Source: Pseudomonas viridiflava
GTDB taxonomy: Bacteria; Pseudomonadota; Gammaproteobacteria; Pseudomonadales; Pseudomonadaceae
Assembly: GCF_900602065.1 (NCBI RefSeq)
Contig: NZ_UWFN01000091.1
Span: forward strand, 62,001-126,000
Direction: 5' to 3'
DNA: 64,000 bases
How positions within the stretch are numbered: the first letter of the stretch is position 1; the number at the start of each line of letters is the position of its first letter. The notes beneath the pieces were generated by a model. It saw only the letters and a list, made by a program, of their open reading frames with translations, was not told the DNA's origin and ran no database searches. Positions 9,283 through 17,160 of this stretch are shown here, in pieces. The position numbers were made by a program, and so were the translations under genes.

Positions 9283-9813
9283 TTGGTGCTCCTGAAAATG
9301 GACTTTGAGGCAGTCTGGATCGCCGAGATGCAGCGGATTATGGAAAAGCATTGGTCTATGGACCTTACTTCAGCGCGGAGCGACGAATTGGCCGCGCTGT
9401 TTTTCCATGCCAGAACACGCCGAGTGGAACCTAGGGCCAGGGCCGTACATTTATCTGATGCCTTCGCCTGCCCAATTGAACACGAAGCAGGGTGGGCAGA
9501 GCTCAAAGTTAAAATAGAAACCGGTGAAGACCTTTCGCCTCATCTGAGCCTGAAAATTGAATACTTCAAGGGCAAGGATGGGCTGCTACTGGATTGGGGC
9601 ATTTACCACCTCCATCTTGGGCAAACACAGCACGCAAAAAACAAGAGTTTCGTCGAACGCACAGGTCTAGGGGCCTTCGGCTTTCCAACTGATGATGCAT
9701 TCTATGCAGTTGGCATCTATCAGCATGATGCCTGGTCGGACAGGTCGGTTATTGAAACACTGCATGCAAACTGGCCGCACCTCACTACCGCATCACGATT
9801 CACTCCCTGCTGA
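9283..9813 (+). CDS. Hypothetical protein, possibly C-terminally truncated
   Basis: 176 residues. The centre contains LLLDWGIYHLHLG and, later, DDAFYAVGIYQHDAWSDRSV with ETLHANWP. I recall this pattern from conserved bacterial proteins of unknown function. Those seem to continue beyond the tryptophan-proline motif, whereas here the frame ends within ten residues, so the C-terminus may be lost at a recombination junction near 9790-9813. Start is uncertain: the first usable codon is at 9283, with ATG at 9298 as an alternative. No signal peptide. Confidence 0.5.
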   Translation: MVLLKMDFEAVWIAEMQRIMEKHWSMDLTSARSDELAALFFHARTRRVEPRARAVHLSDAFACPIEHEAGWAELKVKIETGEDLSPHLSLKIEYFKGKDGLLLDWGIYHLHLGQTQHAKNKSFVERTGLGAFGFPTDDAFYAVGIYQHDAWSDRSVIETLHANWPHLTTASRFTPC

Positions 9814-10134
9814 ATGATCACATGAGTGACCAGAACGCCGTCGATGCGCAAAGCTCGAGGCAGCGCGAATTTGGTCTCACGACCGATGAACCTGTCTTCG
9901 AATACCTGTCGTTGCGAAAGGTCTTCAGTCAATATCCTCGTATCCCGCTCATTCAATGCCTGACGTTGGCGGTCCCCTGGTTGGGGTTCTCAAAACATCC
10001 GCCCATACGCCTTCCGGCAGCGCTACAGCCTCGGTAGCGTTCTCGAAGCCCCGTCTTCTCTGGGTCGGCTGCATAGTCAGTCAGTGTGGTTGATGATTCT
10101 GCAATTCATCTATTTTCGATAATGTGCATCTATT
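9814..10134. other. Gene-free junction DNA
   Basis: Both strands contain short open frames but none with convincing composition. On the minus strand a frame at 9720-9956 reads helical and charged and could be a remnant of a larger mobile-element gene, but it overlaps a better gene and I do not call it. Confidence 0.35.
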
Positions 10135-10422
10135 GTGAAATGTCACAACCGCTCGGCAACTGAATGCCCTGCGCGCACTAAAACGCACCGACCCCACCTT
10201 GGGGAGCTGGCCACTGCAGTCGCGCTGGCATTCGACGCCTCGACCATCGACAACCCGGAACTGGCCCGGTTGCTTCTGGAGAAGACCTGCCGCCGCATCG
10301 TCGCCGGTGAGCCAGGCAGTCACGAAGCCATGATCCTGCACTTGGAGCGACTTGGTGAGTTGAACTGTCTGTCGCCCGCACAGGTAACTGACTTTACCGA
10401 CCGGATCAGGAAGCTGGCTTAA
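10135..10422 (+). CDS. Small mobile-element protein, start region probably frameshifted
   Basis: The part from about 10200 on reads GELATAVALAFDASTIDNPE and continues to a helical C-terminus (FTDRIRKLA); this looks genuine. The first 20 residues from the GTG at 10135 are Cys/His/Arg-rich and unlikely. In the neighbouring frame 10155-10200 reads QLNALRALKRTDPTLG, which joins naturally to GELATAV if one G were added in the GGGG run near 10201. So the gene probably carries a one-base deletion. It is two bases from the next gene and likely co-transcribed with it. Function unknown; the pair resembles accessory genes of plasmids and integrative elements. Confidence 0.5.
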   Translation: MKCHNRSATECPARTKTHRPHLGELATAVALAFDASTIDNPELARLLLEKTCRRIVAGEPGSHEAMILHLERLGELNCLSPAQVTDFTDRIRKLA

Positions 10423-10424
10423 TC

Positions 10425-10664
10425 ATGCCCCAAGGGATTCACGAAGATGCGCTGCGCGCCATGCTTGAAGGCGGCGCGGTACGTGATGTGCCGGTCAGTC
10501 GGCAGGATAAAAAATGGACGCTGGCCATTCGACTCGGCGGTGCCGGAAGTCGCTGGCTACCGATACGCTCGCGGCGAGAGGCGGTGCGGACCTGGGCCAG
10601 CCTGACGGCGGTGGGCCGCTTTGCCGAGTCGGCGGGGATCCGGGCCTTTCAGGTCGAGGTCTGA
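10425..10664 (+). CDS. Small plasmid/ICE-type hypothetical protein
   Basis: 79 residues, ATG at 10425, two bases after the preceding stop. The sequence contains KWTLAIRLGGAGSRWLPIRS followed by RREAVRTWASL and ends FQVEV. This is a compact alpha/beta protein with conserved-looking Trp and Arg residues; I associate such proteins with conjugative elements in Pseudomonas but cannot name the family. No catalytic motif. Its partner upstream is frameshifted, so this gene may no longer be maintained as part of a working element. Confidence 0.55.
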   Translation: MPQGIHEDALRAMLEGGAVRDVPVSRQDKKWTLAIRLGGAGSRWLPIRSRREAVRTWASLTAVGRFAESAGIRAFQVEV

Positions 10665-10741
10665 CGCAGCCTGAATTACTCGTCTATGCTTTGTAGGCGG
10701 TATCCACTGGACAGTGGTCGGATCACATAGGGAGGTGTGCA

Positions 10742-11002
10742 ATGAACAGGAATGTAATCTTTGAGCGGTGCGTAGAGCTCAGCGCGAGCCAGGTGCTGAA
10801 TGAACAACAGATCGGTTGGTCTGGCCGATGGACATTAATGGGCGACTTTGTCGTGTGCTCGCAGTGTCTGGTGGCCCAGCCGATTGATATGGCCCATCAG
10901 AAGTTTGTGCATCTTCCGGGATGTCTCGCCACGCAGTACGGTGCTTATCCTTGGCAGGAGCTGAGTTCGCTGCTGAAGCAGATCCCCCAATTGCTTCATT
11001 AG
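10742..11002 (+). CDS. Small putative zinc-binding protein
   Basis: 86 residues with a strong ribosome site (GGGAGG at about 10730-10735) before the ATG at 10742. The core contains VVCSQC, an Asp-Met-Ala-His stretch and FVHLPGC, so C-x2-C plus downstream His/Cys could bind zinc. The N-terminus has a conserved-looking GWSGRWTLMGDF motif. No family name recognised. It sits among remnants of mobile elements, after the plasmid-type gene pair and before the integrase remnant. Confidence 0.55.
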   Translation: MNRNVIFERCVELSASQVLNEQQIGWSGRWTLMGDFVVCSQCLVAQPIDMAHQKFVHLPGCLATQYGAYPWQELSSLLKQIPQLLH

Positions 11003-11090
11003 GGGGGGCAGTGGAAATACCGGTGCGCAACTGCACAGCGCTGCGCACCTAACCCATCTCACATATTGGCTGAGCCAGGTCCCCCCGCTT

Positions 11091-11291
11091 TCAAGCGTGC
11101 GTCCTTTCAAGCAGTAGCGAATCCAGAGCCGCCGGGCGGGCGACCCACACCTGATATTCGGCCGAGGTGAAGCCCAGGTAGTCATGCAGCGTCAGGTCCG
11201 CTCCAGCGACGCCCGCATGCCAACGCTCAATGAACGTATCCAGCTGATCGGCTTGCACACGACCTGCCGGGTCCAGCGCCACAAAATTCAT
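11091..11291 (-). CDS. Small hypothetical protein downstream of the integrase
   Basis: 66 residues, ATG at 11291 preceded by GAGGAACACGA. Reads [18 protein letters not shown], then TFIERWHAG, a helical, acidic protein ending in LLLERTHA. It follows the integrase remnant's stop codon (11307-11309) by 15 bases on the same strand, so it was translated from the integrase transcript. Similar short genes commonly follow tyrosine integrases in Pseudomonas islands, in my recollection. Function unknown. Confidence 0.55.
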   Translation of the reverse strand: MNFVALDPAGRVQADQLDTFIERWHAGVAGADLTLHDYLGFTSAEYQVWVARPAALDSLLLERTHA

Positions 11292-11306
11292 TCGTGTTCC
11301 TCATCG

Positions 11307-11755
11307 TCAGTCGGCTGCAAGCGAAACAACCGGCAGGCTAAGGTCATACACATCCATCATTTTTGGATCACGATGGCCGCTGGCCTCTTGTTTGTCCGCT
11401 CGGCTTCCGGCCGTATCGGTGATGCCCCGTCGTTTAAGGTCATGCAAGGCAAAGCGCTGTTCCGGTGTGATGATCTAATCTTCAGGGCCAAGGTGATGAA
11501 GCGTTGCCAGGCGGTGTCGAGGCTCGATTTTCTAAGTGGCCCGCCGTGGCTGGCCACGATGATGGTTCTGCGTGCGGGGGAAGAGGGATCGCCGTCTTGC
11601 GTTTTGTCCACACCTTGGCACGGTAGGCCTTGGCGTTGTCCCACACCTTGCGTAACCGAGGCGTCCAGCGAACGATGTTGTCACGGTTGCCTTTACGGCG
11701 GTTGGTCAGAATCCCGCTCTCCAGCTCGTTGGCGTCTGTTAGGGTCACGACCTCA
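11307..11755 (-). pseudogene. Tyrosine integrase, 3' fragment with frameshifts
   Basis: Three minus-strand frames join into the C-terminal half of a phage/ICE-type tyrosine recombinase: [19 protein letters not shown] with [20 protein letters not shown] (11600-11748), then [19 protein letters not shown] (about 11490-11560), then [33 protein letters not shown] (about 11307-11480). The HxxR box is seen as HDLKR, the H/K box as GHRDP and the nucleophile as the Tyr of VYDLS. At least two frame changes and loss of the N-terminal half make it inactive. The 5' end stops abruptly where plus-strand prophage sequence begins. Confidence 0.8.
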
Positions 11756-11757
11756 GC

Positions 11758-11879
11758 GCACCAGAGCGATTCTGAAAAGCCGGCAGATCGGGGCTACCTA
11801 TTATTTCGCTCGCGAAGCGTTCATTGACGCGTTGGTCACTGGGCGCAATCAGATCTTCCTGTCGGCATCGAAGAACCAC
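11758..11879 (+). pseudogene. P2-like phage terminase ATPase fragment
   Basis: One frame reads [20 protein letters not shown] and continues [17 protein letters not shown], the N-terminal ATPase part of the large terminase subunit of P2-like phages (gpP), including the SRQIGAT Walker-A variant. The match ends within a few residues of 11879, where portal-protein sequence begins. The rest of the terminase is missing, so this is a deletion remnant. Confidence 0.75.
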
Positions 11880-12261
11880 CTTCGGCGATCCGACACCTGT
11901 GCTTGATGAGCGCGGGATTCTTGATTACCTGGAGTGCTGGCTGAACGGTCGTTGGTACGAGCCGCCGATGTCATTAGACGGGCTGGCCAAGTCCTCCCGG
12001 GCCAGCGTGTTCTTCAGTCGGGCCTGAACTTCAAACGCAACATGCTGGCCCGCACCTTCATTCCCCATCCCGCCCCAATTGATGGGCATCGTTCCGCAAA
12101 ACGCTGGCGGCTTCGGATCGATCAAAGAGGCCGCGCAGATTTGGGCGATGAACGAGCTGGAGCCTATACAGGCTCGCCTGCAGCAAGTGAACGACTGGCT
12201 TGGTGAGGAAGTTGTTAGGTTTTCGAGCTTTGATATGCTCGTTAAGGAGCGAGCTGATTAA
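11880..12261 (+). pseudogene. P2-like phage portal protein remnant
   Basis: Three frames in order give portal protein (gpQ) pieces: [20 protein letters not shown] with NGRWYEPPMSLDGLAKS (11880-12005), GLNFKRNMLARTFIPHP (about 12020-12070) and GIVPQNAGGFGSIKEAAQIW with MNELEPIQARLQQVNDWLGE (12079-12230). The middle of the protein is deleted and there are two frame changes. The last frame stops at 12259-12261, directly against the stop of the oppositely oriented next gene. Together with the terminase piece it shows that a P2-like prophage once occupied this site. Confidence 0.78.
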
Positions 12262-13170
12262 TCAGTGGGCTGGGGCCGCCATAGAGGCGTTTGATAAGTG
12301 ATCCACCATTGAGTAACGGATAAAATACCGAAGCTCATCCAGTGTGATTTCTTCAGTGGACTGAGCTTCAATACCCTGTTTAATTATTCTAATTCCGTGT
12401 TTTACAGCAAGTTCAGCTCTGGTCTTTGACGGGTTTTCGATATCTGTTTTATCTTCGACCTTATCCTCAAATAGCTGCTTTAGTAATATCGATTTAATTG
12501 AGTCTGCATCCTCCCCAGCATCAACTACCAACTTGACACTAAGCAGGTACGGTGGCGGCATTAGCCCAAGAATCCCCTCCCAAGGCTCTTCCCTGTCTGG
12601 GCCTATTGATAGGTAAATTCCATAGAGCTTATCGCCTTGTTTAGCGAGTTTATCGTTTAGCACGTCGCGGATCTTCGATGCACGCAGCGCATCATTGAAC
12701 TCATCCGGGAGTGCAACGCGAGTATAGCTCCTGCCAAGCCAGCCGGAGTATAGGTTTAGCCACTGATTCTTTCTCCATTCAGGCCCAGAGTCAGGAAGAT
12801 GATCATACAGATTGAACTCCGGGCGGAGACGGCTGAGTGTCTCTCTGGATATCCATTTTCGGTTCAATATATTGAGGCTAAAGCACGCCGTCTCATCCTC
12901 TATGCTACTTAATACATGTAGGGTGCGCGGATGGTCACCTTTAACCAAAGCAGGATTTATTTTGTCGATACGCTCGGCTCCGACCAGCTCTATTACCGGA
13001 ATTCCAACAAAGTCAGCGCTGTAAAGGTTACATGTCTGAGATGACACAATCCAATGGTTGCCGCTTTCTGATAAATCAATTCCTGCTTTTGATAGCTGTG
13101 CAGAGCTCACTATGGAGCCCTGCCACCAATTGGCCGACTTAATATCTGCTAAAACTTCTGCGTCATGCAT
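12262..13170 (-). CDS. Protein of unknown family, third gene of island operon
   Basis: 302 residues, ATG at 13170 overlapping the stop of the upstream regulator gene by 8 bases. The N-terminal third contains an HWIVSSQTCNLYSADFVGIP stretch and KGDHPRTLHVL; the middle has WLGRSYTRVALPDEFNDALR. I know similar sequences only as uncharacterised proteins. No membrane segment, signal peptide or Walker motif is seen; Cys in SQTCN and nearby charged residues might be functional. As the last gene of a tight three-gene operon placed at the 3' end of a P2-like portal gene, a defence role is plausible but inferred. Confidence 0.7.
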   Translation of the reverse strand: MHDAEVLADIKSANWWQGSIVSSAQLSKAGIDLSESGNHWIVSSQTCNLYSADFVGIPVIELVGAERIDKINPALVKGDHPRTLHVLSSIEDETACFSLNILNRKWISRETLSRLRPEFNLYDHLPDSGPEWRKNQWLNLYSGWLGRSYTRVALPDEFNDALRASKIRDVLNDKLAKQGDKLYGIYLSIGPDREEPWEGILGLMPPPYLLSVKLVVDAGEDADSIKSILLKQLFEDKVEDKTDIENPSKTRAELAVKHGIRIIKQGIEAQSTEEITLDELRYFIRYSMVDHLSNASMAAPAH

Positions 13171-13855
13171 CTATAGACCGGTCGATATCAATAATTGTTG
13201 AAAGAGGATGCCTAACCTCTTTTGATGAAATTTCACCTTTGCCCAGCTTAGGGCCTAACGCTTCAAGTTTGACAAGCGCACGATCCTTCAAGGCTTCAGT
13301 CGAAATACGATCATCATGGAGCAGGTCTAGAAACGACTGTCCATCCATTGGAATGCTCCACACCGTTTTCAACCGCGAAAGGTCTATGCCTGGCGGGGCT
13401 TCATTCGCCATATCAATTAGTATTTCGGTTTTTTCAATTATAGCCGCACGTGGTTTGCTTTTGTCTTCCATCCAGTCATAGACCGATTTGCGTGTAACAC
13501 TGAAAAGCTGCGCCAACTGAGTTATGGATAGATTGTACTTGTTTTGTACCGATTCCATGCGTGCAGAGAAAGGTAGCGGCGCACTAATTTTAAAGGGCAC
13601 TAAATCGTTAACTGGTGCGAATATGACTACGCGATCAATTGTGCGATCGTAACCAATCACCACTGGACTTGTATTTACGCGTACGGTCGCACTGCGTTTG
13701 GAAAGAAAAGAGGTTCTCCCCATATCTTGCTGGTAGTAATCACCGATACGCTGAGCGAGTGAAAGATCTGCTTCTGAAGACCAGCCTCTGCTCATAGGGA
13801 CCATCCTGAGCGAGGTCTGATCAGCAGTTTGCACTGGTACGGTATCTAGAAACAT
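13163..13855 (-). CDS. XRE-type helix-turn-helix regulator, second gene of island operon
   Basis: 230 residues. A helix-turn-helix of the Cro/C1 type lies at about residues 105-138 (YNLSITQLAQLFSVTRKSVY then DWMEDKSKPR). The N-terminal 100 residues are strand-rich with VVIGYDRTIDRVVIFAPVND and may sense a ligand or bind the partner protein; the C-terminal part is helical. The ATG at 13855 follows a GGAGG that overlaps the end of the upstream gene, with 2 bases between genes. It probably autoregulates the operon through the palindrome at 14678-14710. Being in the middle of the operon, it may also be a structural part of the system. Confidence 0.75.
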   Translation of the reverse strand: MFLDTVPVQTADQTSLRMVPMSRGWSSEADLSLAQRIGDYYQQDMGRTSFLSKRSATVRVNTSPVVIGYDRTIDRVVIFAPVNDLVPFKISAPLPFSARMESVQNKYNLSITQLAQLFSVTRKSVYDWMEDKSKPRAAIIEKTEILIDMANEAPPGIDLSRLKTVWSIPMDGQSFLDLLHDDRISTEALKDRALVKLEALGPKLGKGEISSKEVRHPLSTIIDIDRSIDA

Positions 13856-13857
13856 TT

Positions 13858-14667
13858 TTATGCCTCCCCTTGCCAGACATTAAATGCGTGATCTGTCAGT
13901 GTGTCTGAATTTCGAAAGAACTCGTTGGCGATCTTATGTAAGCTATTAAGGTGTAAAATAACTTGTTCTAGATCCATTCTTTCAGGTGGAGAAAAAGCAC
14001 CTGTTGAATCCATATCCAATATTAAGTCTTTGTCAGAGGTGGGCTGGAGTTGTATTTCTCCAGCTTGACCTTGAGCCATTAACGTCATCCCAATAATATC
14101 GTTAGGGATAGGAAGGACATTGGGTAGTGATTGAGCATTCACTCTTAGATAAGTTGAGCCTATTTTATATTGGCCGATAATAGCTCCGCCTACTCGCTCT
14201 GAATTGGCGAGCACAGGAGGGAGCCACTTGTCAGTAATATATTGGGATAGGCTTTCGGTTGGCAGTGCAGTAATTCTGTCTACGTATCGAACACCCATGT
14301 TTATCACGTCAACAAAGCGCATATGATTTAACAAGACCGAAAGCGCTCTGCGGTAAATGGCTATAAAGTCACTAAAGCGTGTGTACCGCGTAGTGAACAT
14401 GAGCAACTGGTCAGGAGCGAATTGGATGCAGTGGCTTTTGTCAGAGGACATGAGCATCCACGCTTGAGCAACCGGTGCCGCAGAGTGTTGGCCGGGAACG
14501 CCTTGCTCAAACTGTATCGCATTCAGCAGTGGCAAAATGTCGCGCAGTTCATCCTGAATCTCGGCGATCTTATTCGGCAGATTTGCCCAAGGGGCGAACC
14601 TGACGGAAGCCACCGCATGGGTGAGAGGCGAGTTTCGAAGGATGCCGGTGCGGTTGGTCATTTTCAT
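13858..14667 (-). CDS. TIGR04255-like protein, first gene of island operon
   Basis: 269 residues, ATG at 14667 (a second ATG at 14661 is possible). The layout fits the TIGR04255 family of sporadic proteins of unknown function: an N-terminal PLTHAVASVRFAPWANLP stretch, a central FTTRYTRFSDFIAIYRRA, then GVRYVDRI, and a C-terminal helix with FFRNSDTLTDHAFNVW. No catalytic motif is evident. Members of this family are scattered on mobile elements. The tight coupling to an XRE regulator and a third unknown gene argues for a functional unit. Confidence 0.7.
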   Translation of the reverse strand: MKMTNRTGILRNSPLTHAVASVRFAPWANLPNKIAEIQDELRDILPLLNAIQFEQGVPGQHSAAPVAQAWMLMSSDKSHCIQFAPDQLLMFTTRYTRFSDFIAIYRRALSVLLNHMRFVDVINMGVRYVDRITALPTESLSQYITDKWLPPVLANSERVGGAIIGQYKIGSTYLRVNAQSLPNVLPIPNDIIGMTLMAQGQAGEIQLQPTSDKDLILDMDSTGAFSPPERMDLEQVILHLNSLHKIANEFFRNSDTLTDHAFNVWQGEA

Positions 14668-14677
14668 GCCTGGAATA

Positions 14678-14710
14678 GGTGTAGTTAACTTCTAGACTTA
14701 ACTATACACC
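14678..14710. promoter_or_regulatory. Palindromic operator upstream of the TIGR04255/XRE operon
   Basis: GGTGTAGTTAA (14678-14688) and TTAACTATACACC (14698-14710) form an inverted repeat with a 9-base spacer and one two-base bulge. It begins 11 bases before the first gene of the operon, the expected place for autoregulation by the operon's own XRE regulator. The binding protein is inferred. Confidence 0.55.
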
Positions 14711-14736
14711 AAAGTAAACACCTGCTTGCGCATTTT

Positions 14737-14980
14737 TCAGACGAGTAGGGGGCCTTCGCTAGCGCAGTTCGCCGCTTTATAAGCATAAAGAAATGCACGC
14801 TGAGATTTCTCTACCATCCTGAAAGCCGACGTCAGGTACTCGGGATGGATGCTATCGCTGCATGCGCCCTTAGTGGGCAGGTCGATCGCGGCCCTGAAGC
14901 AGGTCCAGTGTGGGGATATCAACCAGTGATAGATCCAGACTTGGAAGATCCAGACTGCTTTCCGAGGAAAATTCGTCCAT
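14737..14980 (-). pseudogene. Small gene coupled to arsC, frameshifted
   Basis: The ATG (14978-14980) overlaps the arsC stop codon by one base. The first frame reads MDEFSSESSLDLPSLDLSLV, then DIPTLDLLQ, and runs into a stop at 14870. The next frame reads AAIDLPTKGACSDSIHPEY, LTSAFRMVEKSQRAFLYAYK to a stop at 14737. Deleting one G from a GGG run (plus-strand 14892-14894) joins them into an 80-residue protein. The C-terminal half looks like a real small Pseudomonas protein of unknown function. Either a true frameshift or a sequencing error. Confidence 0.5.
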
Positions 14981-15450
14981 TACAGTTCACCTATTCGATC
15001 TAGCTCGCGCTTCAGTTCCTGTGGTGTAAGCGTCGAATGATCCAGACTGAAAAATGCTGCGAAACGATCTTTGATCTGGATGACTGTCGCGTCAAATGCG
15101 GCCTGGATGTCGCTGTCCGTTCCGTCTACATCAGAAGGGTCGGCAAGGCCCCAGTGGCTTTTGACAGCAGGCCCAAAATAGACCGGGCAGGGTTCGCCTC
15201 CAGCCTTGTCACACACGGTGATCACAACATCTGGCGGCGAATCAGAGAACACTTCTGAACCTTTGCTGTAGAGGTCTGAGGTATCGATGCCCAGCGCTTC
15301 CAGCGTGCTCATCGCGCGGGGATTCAGCTGTCCACTAGGGAGGCTACCTGAACTGACGGCAGTAAAACCGTTCGGGGCCAAGTGGTTGAACAGCCCCTCC
15401 GAGAGAACGCTCCGACAGCTGTTGGCCGTGCACATAAATAGTACTTTCAT
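14980..15450 (-). CDS. arsC: Arsenate reductase, low-molecular-weight phosphatase type
   Basis: 156 residues; ATG at 15450 with GGAGG eight bases upstream. It reduces arsenate to arsenite in the cytoplasm, feeding ArsB. The N-terminus MKVLFMCTANSCRS holds the C-x5-R phosphatase loop with Cys7 as nucleophile; VITVCDKAGGEPCPVYFG carries the resolving cysteines of the thioredoxin-linked type, and HWGLADPSDVDGTD is the conserved acidic loop. Located 8 bases after arsB in an arsR-arsB-arsC operon, so it should be induced by arsenite through ArsR. Length is slightly above the usual 140, with an extended C-terminal helix. Confidence 0.93.
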   Translation of the reverse strand: MKVLFMCTANSCRSVLSEGLFNHLAPNGFTAVSSGSLPSGQLNPRAMSTLEALGIDTSDLYSKGSEVFSDSPPDVVITVCDKAGGEPCPVYFGPAVKSHWGLADPSDVDGTDSDIQAAFDATVIQIKDRFAAFFSLDHSTLTPQELKRELDRIGEL

Positions 15451-15458
15451 GGGTCCTC

Positions 15459-16748
15459 CTAGACGGGGATGCTCAGCCGCAACGCCAGTGCCGCAAGCGT
15501 TACCAGCAAGATAGGGAGGGTGAGGATGCTGCCGACTTTGAAGTAGTAGCCCCAGGTGATACGGATATTTTTTTGCGCCAGGACATGCAGCCACAACAGC
15601 GTGGCCAGGCTTCCAATTGGCGTAATCTTTGGGCCGAGATCGCAACCGATAACATTGGCGTAGATCATGGCCTCACGCACCAGCCCCGTAGCGTCGCTGC
15701 CCTGGATGGACAGAGCGCCGATGAGCACACTTGGCATGTTGTTCATGATCGAGGACAGCAGCGCGGCGGTGATGCCCGTGCCGAAGGTCGCGGCCCACAG
15801 TCCATGCTCGGCAAATGTGTTAAGCAGCCCCGAGAGGGAGTTAGTCAGACCGGCATTGCGCAGGCCGTAGACCACCAGATACATGCCTAGCGAGAACACG
15901 ACGATCTGCCAGGGTGCGTGCTTGATGACTTTCCTCGTCGAGATGATGCGGCCTTTCCCTGCGATGACCAGCAGGATCAGCGCACACACAGCAGCGACGG
16001 CGCTGATGGGGATACCTAATGGTTCCAGTGCGAACAGGCCAACCAGTAATAGGCTAAGCACCCACCATCCAGCAATGAAGGTCGCCCGGTCACGAATCAC
16101 AGCCTCTGGTGCCTCAAGCTGATTCGCGTCGTACTGGGTGGGAATGTCCTTGCGATAGAACATCCAGAGCATGAACAGCGTCGCGGCCACCGCCACCAGG
16201 TTTACTGGCCACATCACTGAGGCGTACTCACCGAAACCGACCCCGAAAAAGTCAGCCGAAACAATGTTGACCAGATTGGACACGACCATGGGCAGACTGG
16301 CGGTATCGGCGATGAAGCCTGCGGCCATCACGAATGCCAGAGTGGATGCCGGGCTGAAACGAAGCGCCGTCAACATCGCGATAACGATGGGGGTCAGGAT
16401 TAGCGCTGCGCCATCGTTAGCGAACAGCGCTGAGACCGCTGCCCCGAGCAGGATCATCAGTGCAAACAGGCGTCCGCCTTTGCCCAGACCCCAGCGGGCC
16501 ACATGAAGCGCCGCCCATTTGAAAAAGCCCGCTTCATCAAGCAGCAAACTGATAATGATCACTGCAATGAAGGTCGCGGTCGCGTTCCAGACGATGTGCC
16601 ACACAACTGGCACATCCCCCAGACTTACGACGCCAGTCAGTAGTGCCAGAACGGCACCCGCTGCCGCGCTCCAGCCGACACCTAACCCCTTGGGTTGCCA
16701 GATAATAAAGACGAGGGTAACTACGAAAATTGACGCAGCGATGAGCAT
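15459..16748 (-). CDS. arsB: Arsenite efflux transporter ArsB
   Basis: 429 residues, the usual length for ArsB, with about 11-12 hydrophobic membrane segments starting at [17 protein letters not shown]. Conserved features include a [18 protein letters not shown] stretch and [18 protein letters not shown], which are hallmark loops of the ArsB/NhaD family. It pumps arsenite (and antimonite) out across the inner membrane, driven by membrane potential. It lies 22 bases after arsR and 8 bases before arsC on the same strand. Confidence 0.93.
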   Translation of the reverse strand: MLIAASIFVVTLVFIIWQPKGLGVGWSAAAGAVLALLTGVVSLGDVPVVWHIVWNATATFIAVIIISLLLDEAGFFKWAALHVARWGLGKGGRLFALMILLGAAVSALFANDGAALILTPIVIAMLTALRFSPASTLAFVMAAGFIADTASLPMVVSNLVNIVSADFFGVGFGEYASVMWPVNLVAVAATLFMLWMFYRKDIPTQYDANQLEAPEAVIRDRATFIAGWWVLSLLLVGLFALEPLGIPISAVAAVCALILLVIAGKGRIISTRKVIKHAPWQIVVFSLGMYLVVYGLRNAGLTNSLSGLLNTFAEHGLWAATFGTGITAALLSSIMNNMPSVLIGALSIQGSDATGLVREAMIYANVIGCDLGPKITPIGSLATLLWLHVLAQKNIRITWGYYFKVGSILTLPILLVTLAALALRLSIPV

Positions 16749-16770
16749 GGGTATGTTCCGAATCAGAAGG

Positions 16771-17115
16771 TCAGCAGCAGGAGGCTTGGCGCACGGGTCT
16801 GTCTTCCATGGAAGCCAGCCGTCCTTGATGATCGTTAACCCAGGACTGGTGGGCTTGCGTAGTGACGTTCAGAACATCCACTGCCCATTGTTCAAGCTCG
16901 GGATGCAGGCGGTAGTAAACCCACTGACCCTGCCTGCGATTCGCGAGTAGCCCGCAGGCACGTAACTGGGCGAGGTGCCTCGAAACCTTCGACTGGTTAT
17001 CGTCCAGTGCCCAGATCAACTCGCACACGCACAGCTCACCTTCAGCCCAAAGCATGAGTATGATCCGAGCGCGGGTTTCGTCTCCAAGGCATTTGAAGAA
17101 TGTGTGTGGTGCCAT
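16771..17115 (-). CDS. arsR: Arsenic-responsive repressor ArsR
   Basis: 114 residues from the ATG at 17115 ([15 protein letters not shown]); upstream in-frame starts are less likely because the family begins here. It is a winged-helix SmtB/ArsR repressor: the E-L-C-V-C-E-L motif supplies the As(III)-binding cysteines in the recognition helix region, [19 protein letters not shown] is the DNA-reading helix, and WVYYRLHP the wing. The C-terminus ends in a Cys pair. It represses the arsRBC operon until arsenite binds; the palindrome at 17133-17160 is the probable operator. Confidence 0.93.
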   Translation of the reverse strand: MAPHTFFKCLGDETRARIILMLWAEGELCVCELIWALDDNQSKVSRHLAQLRACGLLANRRQGQWVYYRLHPELEQWAVDVLNVTTQAHQSWVNDHQGRLASMEDRPVRQASCC

Positions 17116-17132
17116 GCTGATAAGCAATTGCT

Positions 17133-17160
17133 CTGCATATGTGGATAATCGAATATGCAG
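17133..17160. promoter_or_regulatory. Probable ArsR operator
   Basis: Perfect 8-base arms CTGCATAT (17133-17140) and ATATGCAG (17153-17160) separated by 12 bases, starting 18 bases upstream of the arsR ATG. Position and ATAT-rich dyad fit an ArsR binding site overlapping the operon promoter. Confidence 0.65.

Noticed and set aside
9720..9956. Minus-strand 78-codon frame
   Set aside because: It overlaps a better plus-strand gene and I could not match its charged helical reading to a family.
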